From: CAZIRO01 sp964541595
GTDB lineage: Bacteria; Acidobacteriota; HRBIN11
Length of the DNA: 33,019 nt
Direction of reading: 5' to 3'
Assembly (NCBI GenBank): GCA_964541595.1
Contig: CAZIRO010000010.1
Coordinates: 1-33,019 of the forward strand
The notes below the pieces were generated by a model. That model had not been told where the DNA came from, did no database searches, and saw nothing but the letters and a program-made list of their open reading frames with translations. Position 1 is the first letter of the stretch; each line of letters starts with the position of its first letter. Below, in pieces: positions 23,837 to 31,827 of this stretch. A program made the translations under genes and the position numbers.

Positions 23837-25402
23837 TCAGATGCTCAACCGCTGGACCTGCCGATTCGCCAGGATGATCTCGTAAATCGTGCGGGACACG
23901 AAGACCGACGTGAACAGGTTGGCAAGCAAACCGACGCTCAACGTAATGGCGAACCCCTGAACCGGGCCAGATCCCCAGATATACAGAGCGATCGCCGCAA
24001 GAATGGTGGTCGTATTCGAATCGAAAATGGCGCTCCACGCACGGCTGAATCCGAGATCCAGTGCCGCGCGGATGGAACGGCCCGCACGGAGTTCTTCCTT
24101 GATACGTTCGAATATCAGGACGTTGGCATCCACTGCCATCCCGATGGTCAGTGCAATACCCGCAATACCGGGCAGCGTCAGGGTGGCCTTGAAGTACGCG
24201 AGCACGGCAAGAATGATCAGCAGATTGAGGATGAGCGCCACATCGGCATTGATTCCGGACGCCTTATAGTACAGTAACATGAAGACCATCACGATCAGAG
24301 CGCCGGCCAGGGCCGCGCGTGTGCCGTTGCGAATGCTGTCCCGACCGAGTGCCGGTCCCACCTGCCGTTCCTCAAGAACGGTCAGCGTCGCCGGCAACGC
24401 ACCGGAACGTAACTGGATGGCCAGCCGTTCGGCTTCCTGCTGCGTGAATCGGCCCGTGATCTGGCCCTGATCCCGAATCGCCGATCGAATCGAAGGTGCC
24501 GTGATCACCTTGCGGTCGAGCACGATCGCCAGCCGATCCCCAATGTGTTCACTGGTAAACCGATAAAACTTTTCTCCACCGCTGCGGCTCAAACGGAAAC
24601 ACACCGCGGGTAGACCGAGTTCATCCCGACAGGGGTATGCGTATTCCAGATCCTGGCCCGTGATCACCGCTTCTTTGCGGAGCAGGTAGGCACCGGTATC
24701 TGCGCCGCCGCCCTCGCGATCGATCCAGCCCGGAAGGATCTCCGTACCCTCCGGCAGGGTATTGCCGTACCGTTGACGAAGTTCCTCTTCCGAATTGCCG
24801 ACATCCACCACCAGACGCAGTTCCAGGAAAGACGTCTCCCGGATCAGGGACTTGACCTGCTGTGGATCCTCCACTCCGGGTAACTGCACGAGAATCCGCT
24901 CCCCGCCGGCACCCTGCGGCGCGACAACGACCTCGGCGAGTCCGTATTCATCCACACGGCGGCGGATGGTCTCGACCGCCTGTTCGGACGTTCGTCGTTT
25001 GATCTGCAGAATGAGATCCGGTTTCATGCTCATACGCACGGCGTCGGCAAGCACGTCGACGCGCCAGTCCCCACTGTAGTTGCGTTGCAGATACCCTGCC
25101 AGTGTGGAAAACGCATCGTCCGTGGTCTGTTCCGTACGGTGGATGATCACCGTATCGACGGACGGCGTTTCAAACCGGAACTGATCGTCCCATTTTTTAT
25201 CACGCAACCACGCCCGGATGCTGTTGATCTCGTTGTCCCGATGCGCGCGAATGGCGTCCTCCATGTGAACCTGCAATACCAGGTGCATACCGCCCCGCAG
25301 GTCCAATCCAAGCCGGATCTTCTGATCGAGCGGCCATACGCCCCAGGCGCTGATAAGAATCACTCCCAGGATCAAACCGATCCGCCAGCGCAATCGGCGC
25401 AT
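23837..25402 (-). CDS. secD: Protein translocase subunit SecD
   Basis: The 521-residue inner-membrane SecDF subunit. The N-terminal helix is followed by LGLDLRGGMHLVLQV. The P1 periplasmic head has IRRRVDEYGLAEVVVAPQG and ILVQLPGVEDPQQVKSLI, and ITAPSIRSAIRDQGQITGRF follows. The six-helix C-terminal part has LRSGALPATL, VGPALGRDSI, the proton-relay-type motif GMAVDANVLIFERIKEE and SNTTTILAAIALY. The ATG is preceded by a strong GGAGGGGGG site. Gene order yajC-secD-secF is the usual bacterial arrangement. Confidence 0.97.
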   Translation of the reverse strand: MRRLRWRIGLILGVILISAWGVWPLDQKIRLGLDLRGGMHLVLQVHMEDAIRAHRDNEINSIRAWLRDKKWDDQFRFETPSVDTVIIHRTEQTTDDAFSTLAGYLQRNYSGDWRVDVLADAVRMSMKPDLILQIKRRTSEQAVETIRRRVDEYGLAEVVVAPQGAGGERILVQLPGVEDPQQVKSLIRETSFLELRLVVDVGNSEEELRQRYGNTLPEGTEILPGWIDREGGGADTGAYLLRKEAVITGQDLEYAYPCRDELGLPAVCFRLSRSGGEKFYRFTSEHIGDRLAIVLDRKVITAPSIRSAIRDQGQITGRFTQQEAERLAIQLRSGALPATLTVLEERQVGPALGRDSIRNGTRAALAGALIVMVFMLLYYKASGINADVALILNLLIILAVLAYFKATLTLPGIAGIALTIGMAVDANVLIFERIKEELRAGRSIRAALDLGFSRAWSAIFDSNTTTILAAIALYIWGSGPVQGFAITLSVGLLANLFTSVFVSRTIYEIILANRQVQRLSI

Positions 25403-25437
25403 TTTTTCACCCCCCTCCGTGGGATCACACGGGTGCG

Positions 25438-25782
25438 TCAGGATCGGGTCTCCCCCTGTTGCAGGCCGGTGACGGCATTTTTTTCGATCGTCACCACGAC
25501 CCGGTCCGCGATCCGGAGTTTCAACGTCCGATCTTCGACCTTCACGATCGTACCGTAAATACCACTGCTCGTGACCACGCGGTCACCGGGTTTGAGCGAT
25601 GCCAGCAACTGCTGATGTTTCTTCTGTTGCCGACGCGTGGGCAGGATGATCAGAATGTAAAAAAACACGAATATCGCGATCCAGGGGAGCAATGCGAGCA
25701 GTAACTGTCCCATTCCTCCCCGGGGACCGTTTTGCTGCAATGTCCAGACATTCACACCCAATCCCGTCCAAACTGTCCACAT
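25438..25782 (-). CDS. yajC: Preprotein translocase subunit YajC
   Basis: A small SecDF-associated inner-membrane protein. One transmembrane helix (LLLALLPWIAIFVFFYILIILP) is followed by the family hallmark RRQQKKHQQLLASLKPGDRVVTSSGIYGTIVKVEDRTLKLRIADRVVVTIEKNAV. The Gly/Trp-containing N-terminal stretch before the helix is unusually long (about 25 residues). ATG 25782 has GGAG nine bases upstream. An in-frame ATG at 25797 is an alternative, giving 119 instead of 114 residues. It is the first gene of the six-gene operon and diverges from the large zincin gene. Confidence 0.93.
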   Translation of the reverse strand: MWTVWTGLGVNVWTLQQNGPRGGMGQLLLALLPWIAIFVFFYILIILPTRRQQKKHQQLLASLKPGDRVVTSSGIYGTIVKVEDRTLKLRIADRVVVTIEKNAVTGLQQGETRS

Positions 25783-25969
25783 CGTTCCGAACTCCATCGC
25801 ATGAGCCTGCTACAGTCCATACCTGCACCCGATTCCATCGGTCTGGAATCCGCTCGCGGATGACTGCACGCCATTCCAGGCGGGAACCGGGAGTAGAATG
25901 GAATATACAGGTAATATCCGGGACCCGGACCGTCCACGTGCTTCAGATTCGGACCCGGCCTTTACTTTT

Positions 25970-25998
25970 ACTTTACATCACCTCCCTGTGGGATTCAA
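25970..25998 (-). promoter_or_regulatory. Possible promoter of the yajC operon
   Basis: On the reverse strand TTGAAT (25993-25998) is followed after 17 bp by TAAAGT (25970-25975), each matching four of six consensus bases. It lies about 16 bp outside the weakly conserved left end of repeat copy 3. Weak; listed because the arrangement parallels the other two divergent regions. No gene is seen between 25798 and 26245. Confidence 0.25.
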
Positions 25999-26014
25999 CC
26001 GCTGCTCCTTTCCC

Positions 26015-26169
26015 AGATTCGGGCCGGGGAATAGGACACGGTCTGTCCCGATGGACCACGCGATATACGGTCGCGCCGGATACACTGACAAACACCGGAC
26101 ACCCGGGACCTGGGACCGGACCCCCGGTGTCGACCGATCCATCCCCTGTCCCATTGCCTGTCCCGTTCT
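26015..26169. repeat. Intergenic inverted-repeat/heptad element (copy 3, shortened)
   Basis: The right end CCCATTGCCTGTCCCGTTCT (to 26169) matches copy 1 with one mismatch. The left end AGATTCGGGCCGGGGAATAGG (from about 26015) is a degraded counterpart. Heptamers in phase remain at 26096-26123 (CGGACAC, CCGGGAC, CTGGGAC, CGGACCC). A segment of 36 bp at 26108-26143 is identical to 9316-9351 of copy 2. It has the same orientation as copy 2. It lies between divergent yajC and the zincin gene. Confidence 0.7.
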
Positions 26170-26179
26170 CGGGGTGATC

Positions 26180-26210
26180 TTGACTTTTTTTTTTTATCTG
26201 AATGTATACT
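26180..26210 (+). promoter_or_regulatory. Predicted promoter of the zincin locus with an 11-T tract in the spacer
   Basis: TTGACT (26180-26185) and TATACT (26205-26210) are separated by 19 bp. An uninterrupted run of 11 T (26185-26195) overlaps the last base of the -35 box and fills half of the spacer. Such a homopolymer stands out in GC-rich DNA. Slippage by two bases would give the optimal 17-bp spacing, the arrangement seen in phase-variable promoters. The leader to ATG 26246 would be about 30 nt and contains GGGAGG at 26231. Confidence 0.5.
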
Positions 26211-26245
26211 ACTAACGACCATCTTTCAGTCGGGAGGCAAGAGGC

Positions 26246-29200
26246 ATGATAACTGATGTTCAGCGGGGCAAAGTCCCTGATGGGATGCACCGCAGGAGAC
26301 GGTGGTGGATGTTGTTTATGGGCGTTGTGGGACTGTGGCCGTTCATGGTGGGAGCACAGGCGGTGGGCCAGCGGGTGGTGCTGCCGGACGGCAGCGTATG
26401 GTGGGTCATGGCCCAGCACGCTGCGTCGCCAGGTAATGGCAGCATGGCAGGCACCACCGCGGGTGGACCGGAAGTGACGACGTTCTGGTGTGAGAATGAC
26501 CAGGGCAACCCGGCCGAATGCTGGTGGGGCCGAACGCTGAAAGTGCGGGGATGCGGATTCTCGCCAGTGGCGCGGGACAACGTGATTCACCTGAACCCGC
26601 GCCCGGTGCATGCCGACAGCGTGACCACCACGGGTTCGAACTGTTCCGGCGTTCCGGAACAACCCGAACGGGAACTGGTGGTTAACGCGATCCCCGAGGG
26701 CGTCCGGTCAGGGTATCTGCAGGTGAGCACGCAGGGTGTGCGGGGACCGGTGGGGGCAAAGATGCGGATCGTGACGCCGCATACCGATACACCGGATACC
26801 GACATCACGTTTCAGGACATCCGGTCGGTAATCGGGATTCCCCCGGCGACGGGACAGCCGATGGAATTTGTGGTGATCAGCGTGGAAGGGAGCGATGTGC
26901 AGGCATATCAGGTCAGCGGCCTGTACACTGCCACACCGACGAAGGCGCAGTGGTGGCAGGCACCGGCAACGGACGCGGCACCGTACGGAAGCCGGGCGCG
27001 CCAGGTGGGCGCCGGATGGGAAATCTGCTGGGTGCAGTTGAACGACCACGGTCAGGGTGCGGTCCCGGACGTGTTCTGTGCGCAGACGGGCGGACCGGCA
27101 ACGGCCGTGGCGCATCTGCACGGCAAACGTGCCGACGGGAGTCCGTTCGGGGGACCGGCGATCGGGCAGGTGCGGGGCATTGCGCAGGCGGCAGACCGGA
27201 GTGTGTTTTACGTGGCATACGAATACACGCCGGGATCGGGATGGTACCGCATCGAACGCGTGGCACGGGGCAACCATCCGGACGCCAGCGGCAGTGTGGA
27301 CGACGTATGGGGTGATCAGGACTTTCGGATACCGTTTGACAGCACGCGACAGGCCCGGCGGGTGGGACTGGATGTGAACGACGTGGGGACGCTGTGGCTG
27401 GTGGCGGGGCCGGGCACACCGGGATGTGCAGCACCGGCCGGAGAGACGTGCACGATGTATATCGGACCGGATGAGACGGTGGGAGCGGGGAAGATATTCC
27501 CGGGCGTGTATGAAGACGTGGAGATTGAGTGGCGGTGGCCGGACCGGATTGTCTGGATCCTTGATGCGGTGGCAGCGCTGGGTGTGGACGATGCCCATGA
27601 CCTGTACGGTATGGTGTTTGCGACGGATGACTACAGGAAACTGACGCTGGCAAGTAACAGTGCGATATACATCACGCGGGCGCTGCGGGCGTACGGGGTG
27701 CGGCGGGTGGTGATCTCGTCAGAACCGGCGGGCGTGCAGACGGCCCTGGGATGGCCGGAAGCGGAACAGGTGGCCCCGCGCGTGCTGCGGGTGGACATCC
27801 AGGCGGGACTGGATAATCATCCCGTATACATTCGAGTGCTGGACCCGGCGGACCTGGCAGGGTATGCGACGGGTACGCCGGTGGCGGACCCGGCGGTGTG
27901 CGTGCCGGAAAGCAGCGGCGGGCCGTGGATGCAGGCGTGCGACAACCAGGTGTGGACAGACGACGCGGCGGTCAACGACTGGGGACTGTGTCCAGACCAG
28001 AATAGGTGCGAGGACCCGACATATGTGCCCGCGCGAATGCTGAGTGTGTGGTCTAACGGAGACGGGGAGGCGGTGGTCTATCTGCGGATGCCGCCGCATT
28101 ACAGTGGCGACAACGTGGTGCTGCAGCTCCGGCTGGCGCCGTTTACCGATGTGCATGCGGATGACGCGGTGATCAACTACTCGGAAATCATCACCGGCTG
28201 GAAACGGGTGGTCGTCGAGGCGGACCGCATGTTCCGCTACGGCGGCGTGCTTCTGGTGCCCTGGGATGTAAATTGTGGGGGTACCTCGAACCCATGCAAT
28301 CAGGTGATCCTGCACAAATGGGCGAATGTACAGGTGGGGGACACGATCGTGATATTCACGCACCCGAAAGTTCCGGGACCGATATCCTGCCGGCTGGCGG
28401 ATATCCTGCCGGAATCGCACTGTGCAGTCCACAACGTGACGGATGTCCAACCGGTCAAAGTTGGGAGCACGGATGCGCTCAAGGTGACTTTCGACCGAAG
28501 ACCGGATGCGCCACCGGAAGTGACGTACTGTGCATCGGATGTCGACGAGAACGGAAAACCAATATTCACGAACGGATGCAGCGCGGGCGTGGGGGTGATA
28601 GCGCGGGATGGACAGGACCTGGGGTGCACGCAATGGGCGGACACGTGTTTCTACCAGGCGGACCTCGGGGATGTCGACGAACCGTTCTTTGACGCCTTCA
28701 CCATCGTCACGCGCCATCCTACCGGCGAAGGCGAAGGTGCCGTGCCCTACATCCGCTTCATGGAAAACGGTGTGGCCATTCGTTTCCTGCGGTTTCACCA
28801 GATCTGGTTCCACCACCGCAACCCCAAAACCCCGGATTACCTGAACCATGCCCAGAATTATTACCACCTGGTCGGTGCTCATCGACCCGGCAGGGAAGAT
28901 GCAGATACGCTGGGGATTACCAACAGTGCAAGTGATATCAGCTGGGTGTATACTGCTCAGGTCAAACCCAAATGCGATGCAGTCAAGCAGGAGGCCGGAA
29001 TTGGCATGGCCTGTACTGCAGATGAAGTCCAGGCCTGGCTGCGCCACACAACAGCCCATGAAATGGTGCACCAGTTTCATGTCAACAAAGAAAATCCCCA
29101 GGGCACGTGTCAGATCTGGCCTCCCGAAGACGACCCTCCGGGACATGACCTGAACCCCGCCTGGTGTGCAGGAGAGGCGGGCTGTCGGTTACCGCAGAAC

Positions 29201-29389
29201 GTGCCGTTGAGATGCCTGATGTATGGATTCACGGAAGCGAGAGCGTCGGCACGGGAGGTGTTCTGGAACAAAGTCAAAGGTATTCTGCGCCTGGACTGTA
29301 ACGACCTGCTGGGCAGTGACAGGGGGGCAGGACTGTGTGGTCTGCCGGAATGCCATGACCACCTGCGTCCCCGCCGGGACCCCAATTGA
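26246..29389 (+). CDS. Large secreted Cys-rich protein with IPT/TIG-like domain and C-terminal HExxH zincin domain
   Basis: The 1047-residue exported protein has a signal peptide with a basic n-region (MHRRRRWWMLFMGVVGLWPFMVGAQA). Residues about 85-170 look like an IPT/TIG domain (LKVRGCGFSP ... SGYLQVSTQGVRGPVG). A long middle region, possibly propeller-like, follows, then PVYIRVLDPADLAGYATG and GDNVVLQLRLAPF. A conserved module starts ITGWKRVVVEADRMFRYGG (about 650-835). The C-terminal domain contains TTAHEMVHQFHVNKEN (H938, E939, H942), a gluzincin/metzincin-like HExxH site; the third ligand is not certain. Many Cys residues suggest disulfides outside the cytoplasm. Ribosome site GAGG lies just before ATG 26246; ATG 26285 is an alternative. 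The 450 bp encoding the module before the zincin domain is repeated exactly in the next cassette. Confidence 0.85.
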   Translation: MITDVQRGKVPDGMHRRRRWWMLFMGVVGLWPFMVGAQAVGQRVVLPDGSVWWVMAQHAASPGNGSMAGTTAGGPEVTTFWCENDQGNPAECWWGRTLKVRGCGFSPVARDNVIHLNPRPVHADSVTTTGSNCSGVPEQPERELVVNAIPEGVRSGYLQVSTQGVRGPVGAKMRIVTPHTDTPDTDITFQDIRSVIGIPPATGQPMEFVVISVEGSDVQAYQVSGLYTATPTKAQWWQAPATDAAPYGSRARQVGAGWEICWVQLNDHGQGAVPDVFCAQTGGPATAVAHLHGKRADGSPFGGPAIGQVRGIAQAADRSVFYVAYEYTPGSGWYRIERVARGNHPDASGSVDDVWGDQDFRIPFDSTRQARRVGLDVNDVGTLWLVAGPGTPGCAAPAGETCTMYIGPDETVGAGKIFPGVYEDVEIEWRWPDRIVWILDAVAALGVDDAHDLYGMVFATDDYRKLTLASNSAIYITRALRAYGVRRVVISSEPAGVQTALGWPEAEQVAPRVLRVDIQAGLDNHPVYIRVLDPADLAGYATGTPVADPAVCVPESSGGPWMQACDNQVWTDDAAVNDWGLCPDQNRCEDPTYVPARMLSVWSNGDGEAVVYLRMPPHYSGDNVVLQLRLAPFTDVHADDAVINYSEIITGWKRVVVEADRMFRYGGVLLVPWDVNCGGTSNPCNQVILHKWANVQVGDTIVIFTHPKVPGPISCRLADILPESHCAVHNVTDVQPVKVGSTDALKVTFDRRPDAPPEVTYCASDVDENGKPIFTNGCSAGVGVIARDGQDLGCTQWADTCFYQADLGDVDEPFFDAFTIVTRHPTGEGEGAVPYIRFMENGVAIRFLRFHQIWFHHRNPKTPDYLNHAQNYYHLVGAHRPGREDADTLGITNSASDISWVYTAQVKPKCDAVKQEAGIGMACTADEVQAWLRHTTAHEMVHQFHVNKENPQGTCQIWPPEDDPPGHDLNPAWCAGEAGCRLPQNVPLRCLMYGFTEARASAREVFWNKVKGILRLDCNDLLGSDRGAGLCGLPECHDHLRPRRDPN
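28193..28750 (+). repeat. Direct repeat R1 (conserved module before the zincin end)
   Basis: Positions 28193-28642 (450 bp) are identical, without mismatch or indel, to 30632-31081. From 28643 to 28750 the match continues to 31189 but with 14 differences in 108 bp, and then the two copies diverge strongly. The left boundary is equally abrupt. The final part (from about 28654) also matches R3 at the right edge. The block encodes the ITGWKR ... GEGEGAVPY module. Confidence 0.95.
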
Positions 29390-29400
29390 GGAGGTCGAAC

Positions 29401-30444
29401 ATGGTACAACACCTGATGCTCTGGATGATGCTGGTGGGAATGGCTGGCAACGGAATTCCCCCGCAGCAGCCATCGGAAATGGCCACCATGTTTGTGTTGC
29501 AGGTGCACGTGCCCTATACGCGGGTGCTGCAGTGTGCACCGATGCCGGTGCACATTCAGGTGCGGTATGTTGGCCGGCAACAGCGAGAGTTGTGCGACGT
29601 GGGACCGGTACAGGTGTGGGTCAACGGTGCTCCGGCAGAGGTCATCTGCACCCCCCGCTGGAGGAAATGGCCCTGTGGCAAGTGGACACCGGGCGAAGTC
29701 CTGAACATTCAGGGAAGCCTGCGGTGTCTGGTGGCGCTGTGGCAACCCGGAGAATACGTCGTCGAATACCGGCTACCTGTGGGCCGGACGGCGCTCCGCC
29801 AGGGACCTTTCGTGATTCGGGTGGAAGCACCTGCAGGGGTGGACCGCGAGGTGTTTGAAGCAGGTCGATTGCGACCAGAAATGCGCCAGGGCGCCGAGGA
29901 GTTCATTGACCCGAGGAATCCATGCGGGATACCGGTGCGGGGGATCATCGATGACAAAACGATCTTTATTGGCATTGACAACCAGTCAATTCTCCAACAC
30001 TACCCCACCTCGCGGTATGCGGCATGGGTGATCGCGCAGGAACTGGGCGTGCTGGGACATCTGGACCCATCTCGGGCCGAAGCATCCGCACGGACGATCG
30101 CCCAACGGGTGTGGTGGTGGCGCGAGAACCTGTCGAACGCCGACCAGCTCAATCTGGGTGGCAAGATCCTGACCCCGGAAGGATGGAAATCGGTCTATCT
30201 GGGGGAATGGCTGCGGTGGCGGCGGGCGTGGGCGGAGCGGATCATGACGCTGCATCCGGACTTTCCGTACGTGGAGCGTGTGCGATGGTTGTGGGCGACC
30301 GAGGGCCTGGCGCTGGGGGATGACGCAGCCGCGCTCGCCGCCCTGGAAGACCTGGCCACACACGGCAAAGACTCAACAGTCCGCGCCCGGGCGGCCGCCT
30401 TCCTGCATGCCTGGCGCACACTGACCGAACGCGCGCAACGATAA
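29401..30444 (+). CDS. Secreted partner protein of cassette 1 (beta-sandwich plus helical region)
   Basis: A 347-residue exported protein with signal peptide MVQHLMLWMMLVGMAGNG. The first half is beta-rich and Ig-like (PVHIQVRYVG, VQVWVNGAPAEVIC, PGEYVVEYRLPVG). The second half is helical, starting LQHYPTSRYAAWVIAQELGVLG, reminiscent of TPR-like repeats. GAGGAGG five bases before ATG 29401, overlapping the upstream stop, shows tight coupling to the zincin gene. It is paralogous to the product of 31828-32865, most clearly around YPTSRYAAW. Pairing with each zincin end suggests a binding partner, chaperone or inhibitor, but this is inference. Similar two-part secreted proteins exist elsewhere without known function. 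Confidence 0.8.
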   Translation: MVQHLMLWMMLVGMAGNGIPPQQPSEMATMFVLQVHVPYTRVLQCAPMPVHIQVRYVGRQQRELCDVGPVQVWVNGAPAEVICTPRWRKWPCGKWTPGEVLNIQGSLRCLVALWQPGEYVVEYRLPVGRTALRQGPFVIRVEAPAGVDREVFEAGRLRPEMRQGAEEFIDPRNPCGIPVRGIIDDKTIFIGIDNQSILQHYPTSRYAAWVIAQELGVLGHLDPSRAEASARTIAQRVWWWRENLSNADQLNLGGKILTPEGWKSVYLGEWLRWRRAWAERIMTLHPDFPYVERVRWLWATEGLALGDDAAALAALEDLATHGKDSTVRARAAAFLHAWRTLTERAQR

Positions 30445-30469
30445 ACGACACCCCGGCCGATGGCATCCC

Positions 30470-31816
30470 GTGCCTGCTCCCGTGCTTCCTTCCCACGTGT
30501 CCGGCGATTGCGTTGCCCGCCCCTCCGGGTGCCCTGACGCCCGGTGCATCTTTCTCCTGCTTCCGGCAACCCGCAGGCCTTGCCGCCATGCAACCATGCA
30601 CTATTTTTGCAACAGAACCTCGGCAATCATTACCGGCTGGAAACGGGTGGTCGTCGAGGCGGACCGCATGTTCCGCTACGGCGGCGTGCTTCTGGTGCCC
30701 TGGGATGTAAATTGTGGGGGTACCTCGAACCCATGCAATCAGGTGATCCTGCACAAATGGGCGAATGTACAGGTGGGGGACACGATCGTGATATTCACGC
30801 ACCCGAAAGTTCCGGGACCGATATCCTGCCGGCTGGCGGATATCCTGCCGGAATCGCACTGTGCAGTCCACAACGTGACGGATGTCCAACCGGTCAAAGT
30901 TGGGAGCACGGATGCGCTCAAGGTGACTTTCGACCGAAGACCGGATGCGCCACCGGAAGTGACGTACTGTGCATCGGATGTCGACGAGAACGGAAAACCA
31001 ATATTCACGAACGGATGCAGCGCGGGCGTGGGGGTGATAGCGCGGGATGGACAGGACCTGGGGTGCACGCAATGGGCGGACGCATGTTTCTACCGGGCGG
31101 ACCTCGGGGATGTCGACGAACCGTTCTTGGATGCCTTCACCATCGTGGCGCGTCACCCCACCGGCGAAGGTGAAGGCGCGGTGCCGTACCTGCGCGAGTT
31201 TTCCATGTTGAACGAAGACGATACCCCGATTTGCGACCGGGTCAACGCCACCCGACGGTTTCATCAGATCTGGTTTGCCCATCAAAACCCTCTGAACTGT
31301 CTGCCTCCGCAGGGGTGTACGGGCGACCGCGTCGACTGCCTGGCGTGTTGTAATGTGCCCCAGAACTACTTCCACGTGGTCGGCAGCAGTCGAAATCGCA
31401 CCACGACCGACGACGAGCCCGACGCTCTGATGGGCATCGCCGACGCGTCTTCGGACATGTCGCTGATCCTCGGGGACGCCATCGAGCGGCGATGTACGGA
31501 ATGCACCGACGACGAACGGCGAAACGTGTATCGGCACGTGACGGCCCATGAACTGGCTCATCAGTTCAGGCTCAACAAAGTCTGTCGCAACGACGGCCAT
31601 GATGACAACGTGGCATGGTGTCAGCAGTGCGCAGGACCCCAACCGCTTGAGAAGTGTATGATGCACGTGTTTATGGTGGTGGATGAAATGCAGGATGCGG
31701 TCAATCGACTGGACTGTTACAATCTGATCGGGTCGATGGCCCATCCGACCTGTCGAGGGGACGTGGGCAGTATCCGATGCGGCGAGGTGCTGCGTACGAC
31801 CGCGGATCCAAAATAA
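30470..31816 (+). pseudogene. Headless zincin cassette 2 (conserved module plus diverged HExxH end)
   Basis: The open frame gives up to 448 residues, but about the first 50 (30470-30627) are unrelated to the full-length gene. They lack a signal peptide, and neither the ATG at 30470 nor that at 30598 has a convincing ribosome site. From 30632 it is identical at DNA level to the full-length gene for 450 bp. Then comes a diverged C-terminal domain: FHQIWFAHQNP, NYFHVVG, VTAHELAHQFRLNKV (HELAH), AWCQQC, RLDCYNLIGS. This domain is homologous to, but clearly different from, that at 28750-29389. The HExxH residues are intact, and no stops or frameshifts occur in 1.2 kb, so it is being maintained. 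It looks like a truncated duplicate or silent donor cassette rather than an expressed secreted protein. No promoter was seen in 30445-30627. Confidence 0.7.
30632..31189 (+). repeat. Direct repeat R2 (copy of R1)
   Basis: Second copy of the module, offset 2439 bp from R1: 450 bp perfect (30632-31081), then 108 bp at about 87 percent identity. Most differences in that tail are at third codon positions. Confidence 0.95.
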
Positions 31817-31827
31817 GGAGGACCGGC

